Source of the DNA: Trypanosoma brucei gambiense DAL972
Taxonomy: Eukaryota > Euglenozoa > Kinetoplastea > Trypanosomatida > Trypanosomatidae
Direction of reading: 5' to 3'
Length of the DNA: 64,000 bases
Assembly: GCF_000210295.1 (NCBI RefSeq)
Contig: NC_026741.1
Location: 496,001 to 560,000, forward strand
Under the pieces are notes generated by a model. The model was not told the DNA's origin, searched no databases, and saw only the letters and a program-made list of their open reading frames with translations. The translations under genes were made by a program, and so were the position numbers. Below are positions 30,557-40,016 of this stretch, one piece after another; the stretch's first letter is position 1, and each line of letters starts with the position of its first letter.

Positions 30557-31557
30557 AGGTAGTTAGTTGAGGGAGGGAGAGGAAGAAGAGCAGACTGCAG
30601 AGGAGTTAATAGTTAATTCATCAAACCACAAGAAAGACCAGAGGGATGTATGAAGTCTGTGGGGTGTATAATCTAGTCTAGCAGTGCGTGTCGAGCGTGG
30701 AAACACATTCTCTTATTCCTTCTTTTCCCACCAGGATATATATCCACTCATAGTTTCTTTTTTCCCTTCCGCGGTGTCAGGCATGTAAGTAGATCTCTGT
30801 TGAGCATCGTGTGATGCGAAAAGTTGTGTTTGAAAAGAGGAATGAGAAGGACGGAAAAGGGGGGAATCGTTCAGACAATAGTAGGGGGTGTAGAGGAACT
30901 GGAACGGAGCTGAGAGGTTTAAGAATTCTTTCTACTCCGTTGTTGCTTTCTCGTCGGTACCACTGCCGTTAAAGCTTGCGACGCAAAGCTTGTGGTTATC
31001 TGTACGCGTGCGTGGGCATTAATACGACTGTTGGTGCTACCATTGTTCATAGGGCCCGCGGCCACTTTGAACTTGATCATTGTTTGCTTTATCCAGTTAC
31101 ACTTAGTTCGGGAATACGACAAAAAAAAGAAGTGGGAAAAAGCTGTGTGTGCGTTTGTGCTTGCGTGCGTCGTCTATTCCGCGAGCATCGCCTCTACAAG
31201 GGAGAGGATTGCTGGAGTTTACACGCATCGCTTGACTTCAATTTGCTTATTCACATCTATATTTTTGGTGTCTCACTGTCTTCCTTGTTTTGCGCAGACT
31301 ATTCATCCTTCTTTTCCCTTGTGTGTGGATCAAACACTGGATACGACCGGCACGTATGTTTTCAATTTTGCGTTTTTTGCTTGCTCGCTGTTCTTTTTTT
31401 TTTTTTTCCTTCCCCCTTACCTCTATTACCTCGCTCCTTCATCGGTTATTGTTATCATTGTCATCGTCGTCATCCACAAAGGAGGAAGCAGTTTCAATAC
31501 GCACCACTTTTGACGAACCCGCATCCGGGGTTGACCGTTGTAGAAAAGAAAGGGGAA
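30557..31557. other. Intergenic/UTR region
   Basis: This 1 kb spacer precedes the RasGAP-like gene. The reading frame of that gene stays open back to 30976, but the extension starts with TTG and is dominated by Cys, Val and Phe from T/G-rich sequence, so I treat it as non-coding. A T tract (31389-31408) and CT-rich stretch lead to AG at 31480-31481. Confidence 0.6.
31480..31481 (+). promoter_or_regulatory. Spliced-leader acceptor AG
   Basis: The AG lies after about 80 bases of pyrimidine-rich sequence. The first ATG after it is at 31558, supporting that start. Confidence 0.6.
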
Positions 31558-34500
31558 ATGGCAACGCTTCGGTTCAACCTCCCAGCGCTCAATGAGTATC
31601 AGTGGCGTAATTTGTACCTCAAGAAGTACGGCTCGTGTACGTACGGGCCGCCGATGCCGAAACACGAGTACCGAATCGACCCATGTACTGTAGAATGGCG
31701 GCGTAAGAGGGAGCAGGAGGTGTGGAAAAGTACCACAGGTCAGGGAGACGAGAATAGTCGCAAGCTGGGCGGTGGCGACATCACCAGCAGGATGTTACAG
31801 ACGTCGGATTATATGGATGCGAGCGACGACGGCCGTATGGCTGAGTTTTCAGGAACACACAACGGAGATTCAGATGGGGAGTCACTCTACAAGGAAGCGA
31901 GCACATATGACAACCAACTTTTCACGACGGATATGTTCGCGTTCCTCAGCTCCGGTGATAGTGATTCACAATCATCAACCATGTCAGAAATGTTCACATT
32001 CTTACCACAGAACGGGTCGCGGAGCTTCCCCACTCGGCTGCCTACAGTCTCAGAATTTACTGCAGCTGACTCACTACTTCCAGCTAGAGAAAGTCGGAAC
32101 ACAAAACCGGAAGATTCAATTTTGAAGTCCAATGATCTCGTTCGATTGCAGCGCGAGACGTGGCAGCTGTTGATGGATGACCGCATAATGATGTGGTTTG
32201 AGCGTGAGGTCAAGGAGCACGGACGCATTGCCGCAAATGTGCAAAAGAAGCTACTTGAAATCGTCACAAAAAAACCTGACGCTCACAGCGATGTGACCAC
32301 GAGATCGAGCGCCAGTGAAAAAAAGAAGGCACAGGAGCCTCCTGCAGAACTTCCGTTCAGTTACGTGCATGAAACAAAACCGGAATCCAGTGAAGATGAA
32401 AAACTGATGCAAACGCTAGAGAAGTTTTCACCCTTCTTTGCTGTTATTTCGCCCCCTGAAGTACTACAAAGGGTGGCATCACAAGTCTCGACATCAAAGG
32501 GGGGAGAGGTACTTAGTGGCACCTCCAACACTATTGGGCTTCCAATATTTAGTCAGTACCACACTTGGCGAGAGACCTTTGAATTTAGACAAACGTGGCG
32601 TTTGGCGCCATTCAGCTTTTTTCTCATCCACGACAGCAGTTACAACCATGCGCAGATATGTGCACTGTACATACTGTTAGATGTAATCTGCCGAACATCC
32701 CATACTCACACGGCGGAATGCGCGATGAATGAGCAAAGCCGCCAACTTATGGCTGAGAGACGGGTACGGCGACGACGGAGTGCCAAGACAGACGACGTGG
32801 CGCGAGCACAGTCGTGTCCGTTGGTGCTTATACAGCAGTTGACGGAGGACATTCTCCTCGCGTACGAGCAGAGCTCCGCCCGCACAGCATTGTCTGCGGC
32901 ACTCCAAGTCTTGCGTTTTTTAACAAATATAGTTCTTGATGCCTGCACCGCATCTCGTTTCGTAAGTCCCGAAGCACTTCGACGGCAATGTGGATTCGAT
33001 GGCGACCCTAATCCCGCTGGCACCACTACGGCGGAAAGTGTTGCAAGTGTCAGTGTGAGCATCGTGCGCGATGATGAGACCTCCTCCCTGCGCCGGCGAC
33101 GACCACAGCCTTCCCCCCTGAACGAAGTAGCAAGGGGGTTAGGGATCGCTGAATGCAGTGTCGATGGTGATGACGGGGTCAGGGACCGCCAAGCGCCCAC
33201 AGAGGACGAAGAAAATATGTATCGAATGGACATCAATAGCTGCATTGCCTCAATACCTTTACAACACCTAAATGAGTCTAGTTTCGAGCAACTCTTCGAA
33301 CTGGTTTATTGGTTTGTGGATGCTCCAACTGCCAACAGTACAGTTACGGAGAAGGTGACTCAGGGACGAATCACATGGGACGCGAAAGCTCCAAGCTCAC
33401 CGACTGCCACTGCGGGGGGGCCCACATCTGGAGAGCGCGGCCGAGGTGCCCCAACATCCCCTGCAGCTGACACGGGTAGCCCCACGAGGCGTGACGGAGC
33501 TGGAGCCCAACAACGGGCACAGGACTTCGAGGCCACTGCGTCTGTTGTGGAGGCCATTGTACGTTTCGAGACAAACATGACCTTTAACTTGAATGCGCCA
33601 GTGGATGATCCCTACTTTTCTCCTCTTGCGGCACAGAGTACGAGAAAAAATTCAAAGAAAAAAGAAGGTGAACGTCGAGCCGCGATTCAAGCAACGCCCG
33701 CGGCTGCCCCGAACAATGAGGCAGGGGTGGCAATATTTAGAGTGTCACTAACCTTTGTAACGACGTATATACGGCTTCACGGCGCAACCTGGTTAAAGGA
33801 ACTGCTGAATCGACTTTTCAACATCCTTCGTCGGGAGAGTGTCCTACTGTACCTGAACGACTCCGACTTCAACATCAATCAAGGGCTTTCCGCCCGAAAG
33901 AAAAACTCGTCTTTTCTGAGCTGGGGTGCCAAGCGCTTCGCCGCATACTCTTCGTCTGTGCAAGATAGCGGCCTCTCAACATCTTCAGGGGACTGGGATT
34001 CGACGCTGCAGGGAAAATTGGAGAAGCTTGAGCAACTAATATGCCAGGATATAGGATATGTTATGGGGGAGTTCTTTAGTTCGTTGCATGGAAAGCGTGC
34101 CATAACGCGCCTTCCGCAGGCAATATCTGTCATGTTAACGGACTATTGCTCGACTGTTCATTTACATCTTCTTAATCAACGGACACCCATGGAGTATTCG
34201 CATGAACCACCCGCGGTGCGTGTGAAGAAGTATTTGGCAGAAATGCGTCAAAGGCGCGTAACTGGTGGGTTAGCACTTGGACCCCAGGGAAAGGGACAAG
34301 GAGTCGCGGAGGACACGCTTATCCACAATGTGGGATGCCATAGATTGGCGAAATTTATCCTTTTTGACTGTTGGATTTTGCCAGCACTTAACAACGCCGT
34401 CGCCTTTGGTTATCTCCCCGAAGATGCACCTCATCACCTTCGGTCAAACGTTAACGCCTTCACGCGTTACCTAAAGATAATTGTAAATGCCCCGTTCGCC

Positions 34501-35955
34501 AGTAGGTGTCGTCCAGGACCTGCTGCAAGGGATGTCTCGCAATTTCCAAGTTGTGGGACGAGGAAGCCTGTGGCAGAAAAGAAACTCCAAGCCTTCGATG
34601 ACGTTGCACACGCGTGGCGGTGCAACACTCTGAGGCTCCCGTCCAGGATTACCGGGATTTACAATGCTTGTACAGGTTCCCTCAACCGGTTAACAAGAGA
34701 CACCACGGCGGAGGATGAAAAGCCTAACAAACGCCGAGCGGCGGCTTCTACGTCCTTTAGTAAAATGACGCTGACCAAAGTGATCACTGGGGACATGAGC
34801 AGCTCCATCGACCGGGTACGAGAGACATGGAGCGAGAAATTCACTGCGCTAGATACCCTCAATGCGTTCCTTGACCTGAATAGTAATAGTTTAGACTGGG
34901 GAGAGGTGCACGATGACGATGTAGATATGTCGCCGTCACAGATTTTGAACATCTTTTGCGACCGCGCCTCATATGATATCTCAACGAAGATCGTTGTTTC
35001 CGAGTTCACAGTGTCTCCTTCAACGTCAGCGGCATGTATCAGTAACATTTATTCGCTTATGTCCGGGCAGCATTACTTAGTGCGGAACGCGTGTCTCTCC
35101 GGCACACTTGTTGGGCGATTCAAGTCATCACCCTACCTGGCGTGTCTCATCGGAGTGCTGACACACCCGTACATGGCCGTACAAGTGGCAGAAAACGTTC
35201 TCCGCAACAGCCGCGCACTCTACAACGCTCTCATGACGCCCCTAAACGACGAAACACTGCTTTCCATGATGTCCTCCCTAGTGTCGGGTAAGAACAATAC
35301 GGTTTTAATGGACACGAATCAGCTCGTAACGGCGGTGGCGGCTCTTCCCTTTAAGGCGCGACCGGGTTCGGCCGACAGGTCTAATTCTACCAGTGAGACA
35401 CCGGATATGGCACGGGCCAAGTTATGGCAGAACACAGCACAAATTCTGTTGGAAAGGCGGTCGCTTGCCACCACAGGTGCCAGGCATCCATCGCATGTGC
35501 TCCGCCGGCTCATTGCAAAGGTGAGGGCCCCCGCTGATCCAACAGATGTGTTGAAAAATACCTCTCTCGCGATGGAAAATGAGGTGGGACACGCTCCCCT
35601 CTGCTTTGACGCATGGTGGCGGGCTATGGTTGTGGCACTCACGGTAAAGGCAATGAATGTGATTGAGGAAAGCAGTGGGGCAAGGGCCATGCAGTGGGAA
35701 CAATGGTGCGAAGTGAAGGTAAATGACATGCAGAAGGAGTTCCGTGGACTCTGTGCCTATTTGTCAAAGCACAAGTCAGCGAAGACATGTATTCCCGAGG
35801 ATAAGATAATGTCGTACTGTCGAGACGGGACCACCACACGACCAAAACCTGCAAAGCAGGAAATCAGCCAACCACAGCGGGTGAAAAGTGCCCAAGAGAA
35901 ACGAAGCGTGTCACGGAGTAAGCATAGAGCCAAAAAAAAGAAGGCGACGAAGTGA
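31558..35955 (+). CDS. Large protein with divergent RasGAP-like domain
   Basis: The protein has 1465 residues from the ATG at 31558 (MATLRFNLPALNEYQWRNLY), the first after the splice acceptor. The N-terminal 450 residues are acidic, Ser/Thr-rich and mostly disordered. From about residue 720 the sequence follows the RasGAP/IQGAP pattern. IFRVSLTFVTTYIRLHGATW places R728 at the arginine-finger position, followed by a helix like those of RasGAPs. FILFDCWILPAL (933-944) and a segment like FGYLPEDAPHHLRSNV with a following hydrophobic helix match the FLR...PA(I/L) region. About 205 residues separate finger and second motif, more than in classical RasGAPs, because of a Ser-rich insertion. The C-terminus is very basic. 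I infer GTPase activation of a small GTPase; activity is unproven. Confidence 0.85.
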   Translation: MATLRFNLPALNEYQWRNLYLKKYGSCTYGPPMPKHEYRIDPCTVEWRRKREQEVWKSTTGQGDENSRKLGGGDITSRMLQTSDYMDASDDGRMAEFSGTHNGDSDGESLYKEASTYDNQLFTTDMFAFLSSGDSDSQSSTMSEMFTFLPQNGSRSFPTRLPTVSEFTAADSLLPARESRNTKPEDSILKSNDLVRLQRETWQLLMDDRIMMWFEREVKEHGRIAANVQKKLLEIVTKKPDAHSDVTTRSSASEKKKAQEPPAELPFSYVHETKPESSEDEKLMQTLEKFSPFFAVISPPEVLQRVASQVSTSKGGEVLSGTSNTIGLPIFSQYHTWRETFEFRQTWRLAPFSFFLIHDSSYNHAQICALYILLDVICRTSHTHTAECAMNEQSRQLMAERRVRRRRSAKTDDVARAQSCPLVLIQQLTEDILLAYEQSSARTALSAALQVLRFLTNIVLDACTASRFVSPEALRRQCGFDGDPNPAGTTTAESVASVSVSIVRDDETSSLRRRRPQPSPLNEVARGLGIAECSVDGDDGVRDRQAPTEDEENMYRMDINSCIASIPLQHLNESSFEQLFELVYWFVDAPTANSTVTEKVTQGRITWDAKAPSSPTATAGGPTSGERGRGAPTSPAADTGSPTRRDGAGAQQRAQDFEATASVVEAIVRFETNMTFNLNAPVDDPYFSPLAAQSTRKNSKKKEGERRAAIQATPAAAPNNEAGVAIFRVSLTFVTTYIRLHGATWLKELLNRLFNILRRESVLLYLNDSDFNINQGLSARKKNSSFLSWGAKRFAAYSSSVQDSGLSTSSGDWDSTLQGKLEKLEQLICQDIGYVMGEFFSSLHGKRAITRLPQAISVMLTDYCSTVHLHLLNQRTPMEYSHEPPAVRVKKYLAEMRQRRVTGGLALGPQGKGQGVAEDTLIHNVGCHRLAKFILFDCWILPALNNAVAFGYLPEDAPHHLRSNVNAFTRYLKIIVNAPFASRCRPGPAARDVSQFPSCGTRKPVAEKKLQAFDDVAHAWRCNTLRLPSRITGIYNACTGSLNRLTRDTTAEDEKPNKRRAAASTSFSKMTLTKVITGDMSSSIDRVRETWSEKFTALDTLNAFLDLNSNSLDWGEVHDDDVDMSPSQILNIFCDRASYDISTKIVVSEFTVSPSTSAACISNIYSLMSGQHYLVRNACLSGTLVGRFKSSPYLACLIGVLTHPYMAVQVAENVLRNSRALYNALMTPLNDETLLSMMSSLVSGKNNTVLMDTNQLVTAVAALPFKARPGSADRSNSTSETPDMARAKLWQNTAQILLERRSLATTGARHPSHVLRRLIAKVRAPADPTDVLKNTSLAMENEVGHAPLCFDAWWRAMVVALTVKAMNVIEESSGARAMQWEQWCEVKVNDMQKEFRGLCAYLSKHKSAKTCIPEDKIMSYCRDGTTTRPKPAKQEISQPQRVKSAQEKRSVSRSKHRAKKKKATK

Positions 35956-36221
35956 TAGCCAACAAAAGAAGAATACACCCAAGTGTGTCGTAAAGAGGGA
36001 AGAATAGAAGTAGCTGATGAGGATCAGTGGCGGAGGAGAGTTGTAGGCTGTAATGATTTATATTGAGACGGGCATACAGATGGGGAACAGCGCCCCAACC
36101 ACGTATATCAGCCACCTCAACACTAGGGCCTTTACTTCGTTTTCGTTGGTGGTTCCATTTTGAATTCTCTTTTGGTCGCAGTTACTTGAAAAAGACGTGA
36201 TGGCCTTTGCTCAGTGATGAA

Positions 36222-36243
36222 ATATATATATATATATATATAT
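36222..36243. repeat. (TA)n microsatellite
   Basis: About 11 TA units downstream of the RasGAP-like gene. Confidence 0.95.
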
Positions 36244-36532
36244 GCAGTGGAAGGGGCCTGACGATGGCATGTTTACACCTTAGCGAATTCTTTCTTGAAG
36301 GATCCTAGTTTGTACATTTACCTTCTTCAAGCGCCTTTTTTTTTTTAACAGCGTGGATGTACATTCAACCGGATGGACTGGCGCACCAGTACGGTGCTTC
36401 ACAATGGGTTCAGTACCTGTTTGGAGATAAGGCTTATTCGATGAAGGAACCACGCTTTATTCCCCCCTCGTTTTTTTGCCTGTATTTGTGTTGTGCCGCG
36501 TTTTCAAGGCCCTTCTTTCCTCCTTCCTTTTG

Positions 36533-36534
36533 CA
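36533..36534 (+). promoter_or_regulatory. Strong pyrimidine tract with acceptor AG
   Basis: A CT-rich tract (36508-36531) ends in GCAG. The first ATG downstream opens the 80-codon ORF at 36576, so a separate transcript may start here. Confidence 0.45.
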
Positions 36535-36575
36535 GTTTTTTTCTCCGATTAGTGGAGCGATAGTGCCACGAGCTC

Positions 36576-36818
36576 ATGAAGTACCGACAATATTCTCTGA
36601 CCACTAAGAGCGGAGGAAAAGACTTAGGGATGCGGACGGATGCGATGGTGCAGCGGTTACGTGAATCAGAAGTGTTGCACTACACAACGTGCCTTAACGC
36701 ATTGGAAAGCGTTCGGACGCTTCAGCTTTGCAATGAGGCATTAACTACGTGGCATTGCCTACAGCGTGTGAACGCGAGCACCGTCTCTCCTCCTTCCCTT
36801 CATAATGTGGGCCTATAA
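36576..36818 (+). CDS. Possible small protein, 80 residues
   Basis: The ATG lies about 42 bases after a strong splice acceptor. The sequence (MKYRQYSLTTKSGGKDLGMR, then a helix-like part with evenly spaced Leu) has balanced composition, unlike the T-run ORFs around it. No family is recognised and the length is within the range expected by chance, so this is a candidate only. Confidence 0.3.
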   Translation: MKYRQYSLTTKSGGKDLGMRTDAMVQRLRESEVLHYTTCLNALESVRTLQLCNEALTTWHCLQRVNASTVSPPSLHNVGL

Positions 36819-36892
36819 CTGGTGGAATTATGTGAAGGCGACCTGTTCTCACTTCGGCACGCGAGTGCATCAGAAGCTAGTGGTGCTGCGCA

Positions 36893-36920
36893 AATATATA
36901 TATATTTATATATATATATA
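36893..36920. repeat. Interrupted (TA)n microsatellite
   Basis: TA units broken once by a TTTA step. Confidence 0.9.
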
Positions 36921-37492
36921 CTCCTTTTGTTGTTGTTCATAGAGAAACCTCAGTGCGGAAAACACTCCACGTGCGTCTACGGTCGCTACCTAACGGTTTC
37001 ATTGTTATTCTTTTTTTTGTTATTGGGAAATCTGATGCGAGATTGTTTTGATAAACTACTTTGCGTGTGTAACAGATGCGCGCACGCTCGGCATGACGGG
37101 AGTGGAATGCACGTGTATGTGCATAGCTGTTCCTACAGACTTCTATTTTTAATAGTTGGTGGCATTTAAGGTATGGAAAGTATTTGATTAACCATGGGTA
37201 AAAATTTTTACTAAACTGACGCAACTTATATCCACTTTGTCAGTTCGCACGTACTTGGCCCTCCTTACATTGTTTGCCTGAGTGGGCCTTACGGCAGGTG
37301 GAAGAGGGTGCGTAGCCACCAATCCGTCTTCACTTAAGCTCTGGCTACGGTTGTTTGGTGACTTTTAAACACGAACACACACATACATGGTTGCAAGGGC
37401 TAGAGAAGAACAGCGACGTCGAAGGAGATCTAGTACAGGGGTAAACACAAACATCACATACATACACATACAAACAAATTGTACACTATAAT

Positions 37493-38278
37493 ATGAATAT
37501 CGTCACAAGCTACTTCCTGGTGAAGCGCATTCCCGGGAGCATTTTTCTTGGTGAGGCTTCCCTACGAAATGCCGAGGCACGGCAGCGTGAGTACTTGGAA
37601 TGCATCAGGCAGAATGTCACTCACAGAGAAGTGGACTCCCTGCATCTTCTTATCGAGGGAAGCGACGCATACAACCACTTCCGAACACATATTATGGAGA
37701 ACAACAATTCGTTTCCCGACGGGCGGTTGCGGCAGAAAATCGTGCCGATACTGTGGCAGAAAGGGCAGCCAACGTACGCGGACTTATTTGAACACGCCAA
37801 TAAGCTTCTCCGAGGGCGATTGGCGATGGTATGCAATGCTGATGTTTACATATCTCAGCACGGTGCGGCTGTGCGGGACCTGGCAAGGCTCTTTGACCAG
37901 GGGGTACCGCGTGTGGCCTTGGCGTTAACGCGATATGAGAGCGAAAATTTTATGGACGCACCACTGCAAGATAACTACAGGGGGTCCCACGATGCTTTTG
38001 TTGTACGACCGCCGTTGGAAGACTCATTGCTAAGAAGCGTGAAACATCCGCAGAACTGTTACAAGGCGGAAAATGTTGTGTTGCACGAACTACAACGGCA
38101 TGGGTACATGGTGAAGAACCCCTGCCGCGATTTCATGCTGGTACACCGCCACGAAGCGGATCTGCGGCAGTGGCTGCCTTCTGTCGATGAGGAACGGTAT
38201 GCAAGAGCACCGCCATGTAGCATTGAAGAAGCTGTAATCGCCCTGAAGGAAGAGAACGACAGGTTGGAACGGCATTAA
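37493..38278 (+). CDS. Glycosyltransferase-like protein
   Basis: The 261-residue protein opens MNIVTSYFLVKRIPGS, then a helix with REYLECIRQNVTHREVDSLH and LLIEGSDAY. This is the beginning of a family of GT-A-type glycosyltransferases, where a strand is followed by a long helix and a second strand ending LLxE. The segment KIVPILWQKGQPTYADLFEHAN and then RLAMVCNADVYIS (N115, A116, D117) fits the NAD(I/V) motif used in place of DxD. VALALTRYE also fits (family form: ALTRW/YD). No signal anchor is visible, so it may act in the cytosol or nucleus, which would be unusual for a surface-glycan enzyme. The sugar donor and acceptor are unknown. The match is from remembered family patterns. Confidence 0.8.
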   Translation: MNIVTSYFLVKRIPGSIFLGEASLRNAEARQREYLECIRQNVTHREVDSLHLLIEGSDAYNHFRTHIMENNNSFPDGRLRQKIVPILWQKGQPTYADLFEHANKLLRGRLAMVCNADVYISQHGAAVRDLARLFDQGVPRVALALTRYESENFMDAPLQDNYRGSHDAFVVRPPLEDSLLRSVKHPQNCYKAENVVLHELQRHGYMVKNPCRDFMLVHRHEADLRQWLPSVDEERYARAPPCSIEEAVIALKEENDRLERH

Positions 38279-38836
38279 ACGCTTTGGAGTTCTTTGGGGG
38301 GGGGAGAGGGGGTGTACCCCCGAAGCCAGCGGGTGTGTTCTGTGTAGGTAGTGTGTGCTTGCTGTTGTCTTAATTGCGAGGATTTTTTTTTTTTCAAACC
38401 TCCAGACTCGTTCTTCTCCGTAAAGCGCTTTCTTTCTGCGGACCAGCATGACAGGGACAGTTCGATCACTCTTTGGGCGCCTCTCATTTCATTTACACAT
38501 GCATTTCCTACACTCCAGAGGCCCCGTTGTTTGAGCCCACTCTTTGCTAGTGGGGAATTCCCACCTCAACAACACTTTGTACATGTTTGTTTTATTCTTT
38601 GCACTGCATGTGCACGCTTGCTGTGTGTCTGTTGCATTCACGGGTATGAACAGATGACTATTCCTTTTTTCTCCCTTCGTGTTGCTCCGTATTGTACCTT
38701 TAACTGTGGCGAAGCACCCAGTATTTGTCCCTCCTGCTGCTACTGAGGGCAGCAGTGATACAAAAAATAGGCTCCACACCTTTCCGGCCTCCCCAACTCG
38801 CGTCCACTGTACGATACGTTTGTTCGCGGGCAGTTT
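38279..38836. other. Intergenic/UTR region
   Basis: This 558-base spacer has G-runs near 38296-38310, a T tract at 38385-38396 and several CT-rich stretches upstream of the amidase gene. No gene is supported. Confidence 0.6.
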
Positions 38837-39550
38837 ATGGTGGTGCGGGAGGCGGTTAAGCGAGTCCCAAAGCAGGTTGTTCCACTGCATGGTGTGTGTG
38901 GTTATGCCCCGGGTTGTATACCCGCCTACAGCAATGGTACAGATACAACTTTTACTTACCAAGGTCACTACGCCGACAATTTCTTTATGGGATACAAGTG
39001 GCAGTGTGTAGAATTTGCCCGACGTTGGTTACTGTTACGCAAGGGCCTAGCCCTCCCGCAGTATGATTTCGCTGCACATCTCATTCACATGCGCGAGGTG
39101 TGTGATGCAGAGACGGGGGAAGTTGTTCCCTGTAAATTCGTATCGCAGGGTTCACCGGAACCACCAGCGGCGGATGCCCTAATCGTGTATCCGGGCACAA
39201 GGGAAAATATTTTCGGCCATGTAGGTGTTATAACACACGTGACTGATGCACTTGTCGGCGTGGCCGATCAGAATCGATTCTTCCATGATTGGGATGGGCG
39301 GCCTTACGCAGCGGAGTTCCCGCTAGAGTGCGTGGATGGACAATATTTCATCAGAGATCCTCTCGTGGAGTGCCGCGGGTGGGTCACATTTCCCGAACGG
39401 CCAAACCGCGTCGAAGGAGTGCCGCTCGTTGTGTCGCCGCATGTGCGTGGTCCTCCAAAGGTTCATATCTGCAAGCGAATCAATTATGTAGCGGGACAGT
39501 TGTGGTCGTGGTGTTTCAACAGAGAATGCATCACGTTTGCTCGAACCTAA
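38837..39550 (+). CDS. Stand-alone CHAP amidase of the glutathionylspermidine/trypanothione type
   Basis: The protein has 237 residues. Amidase domains of this type hydrolyse glutathionylspermidine or trypanothione back to glutathione and spermidine; they normally sit at the N-terminus of bifunctional synthetases (GspS, TryS). Here the domain stands alone. GYAPGCIPAYSNG, MGYKWQCVEFARRW, GSPEPP-A-ADALIV, GHVGVIT and GWVTF follow the GspS amidase in order along its whole length. The nucleophile is C57 and the base H128, nearly the same positions as in the bacterial enzyme (C59, H131, from memory); the Asn/Asp partner is likely in VADQNRFF. No ATP-grasp synthetase domain follows before the stop at 39548-39550. 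The start is the only ATG preceding the conserved block. Cellular location is unclear because there is no targeting signal. Confidence 0.88.
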   Translation: MVVREAVKRVPKQVVPLHGVCGYAPGCIPAYSNGTDTTFTYQGHYADNFFMGYKWQCVEFARRWLLLRKGLALPQYDFAAHLIHMREVCDAETGEVVPCKFVSQGSPEPPAADALIVYPGTRENIFGHVGVITHVTDALVGVADQNRFFHDWDGRPYAAEFPLECVDGQYFIRDPLVECRGWVTFPERPNRVEGVPLVVSPHVRGPPKVHICKRINYVAGQLWSWCFNRECITFART

Positions 39551-40016
39551 ACAACAACGATGAACCTAGAGGAGGGGATGACCAGCCAGCAGTTTATTGC
39601 CCTTTGTCTCTGGGGTTGCATGTGTGTGTGTGTGTGTGTGCTGGAGGGGTAGTGCACGCCCATGGATGTGAGCAGGTCCATTTTTTTGTTGCAATGCACC
39701 TACATAAGCAGGTGGCGCAGGGGACCATATGCTCTTTCTCGCACGCACGGGCGGTAGTTGCCTTCCATATGAGAGTAAACGAGGTGTACGTTAACTATTG
39801 TTTGTTATGCAAGTTGGGTGAAAGAATCTGGTGCCGTGGTGGGCGCCGCGAGACAACGTTGACCAGAAGTAATACTCTGTGTTTATGTGCGCCGTAATTT
39901 ATTGTGGATCCCATCTCTCGACGCTCTCTCCACTGCTTCACCACTTCCAGGCACCAGCGAGGCTGTTGCTAAGCATTTGAACTGGTGTTTGGGGTAAAAG
40001 GGAGGATATAAGAGGC
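39551..40016. other. Intergenic/UTR region
   Basis: This 466-base spacer has a TG repeat at 39621-39640 and no convincing gene. Confidence 0.55.
39621..39640. repeat. (TG)n microsatellite
   Basis: Ten TG units in the 3' flank of the amidase gene. Confidence 0.95.

Larger units (their letters stand above)
35956..37492. other. Long intergenic region with two splice signals and TA repeats
   Basis: This 1.5 kb stretch has TA arrays at 36222-36243 and 36893-36920 and two strong pyrimidine-AG signals (ending at 36350 and near 36534). It holds one candidate small ORF at 36576. The 3' part before 37493 shows no strong pyrimidine tract. Confidence 0.55.

Noticed and set aside
30976..31557. 194-codon upstream extension of the RasGAP-like gene
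   Set aside because: It begins at TTG, contains no ATG, is full of Cys, Phe and Val from T/G-rich DNA, and contains the pyrimidine tract and splice acceptor.
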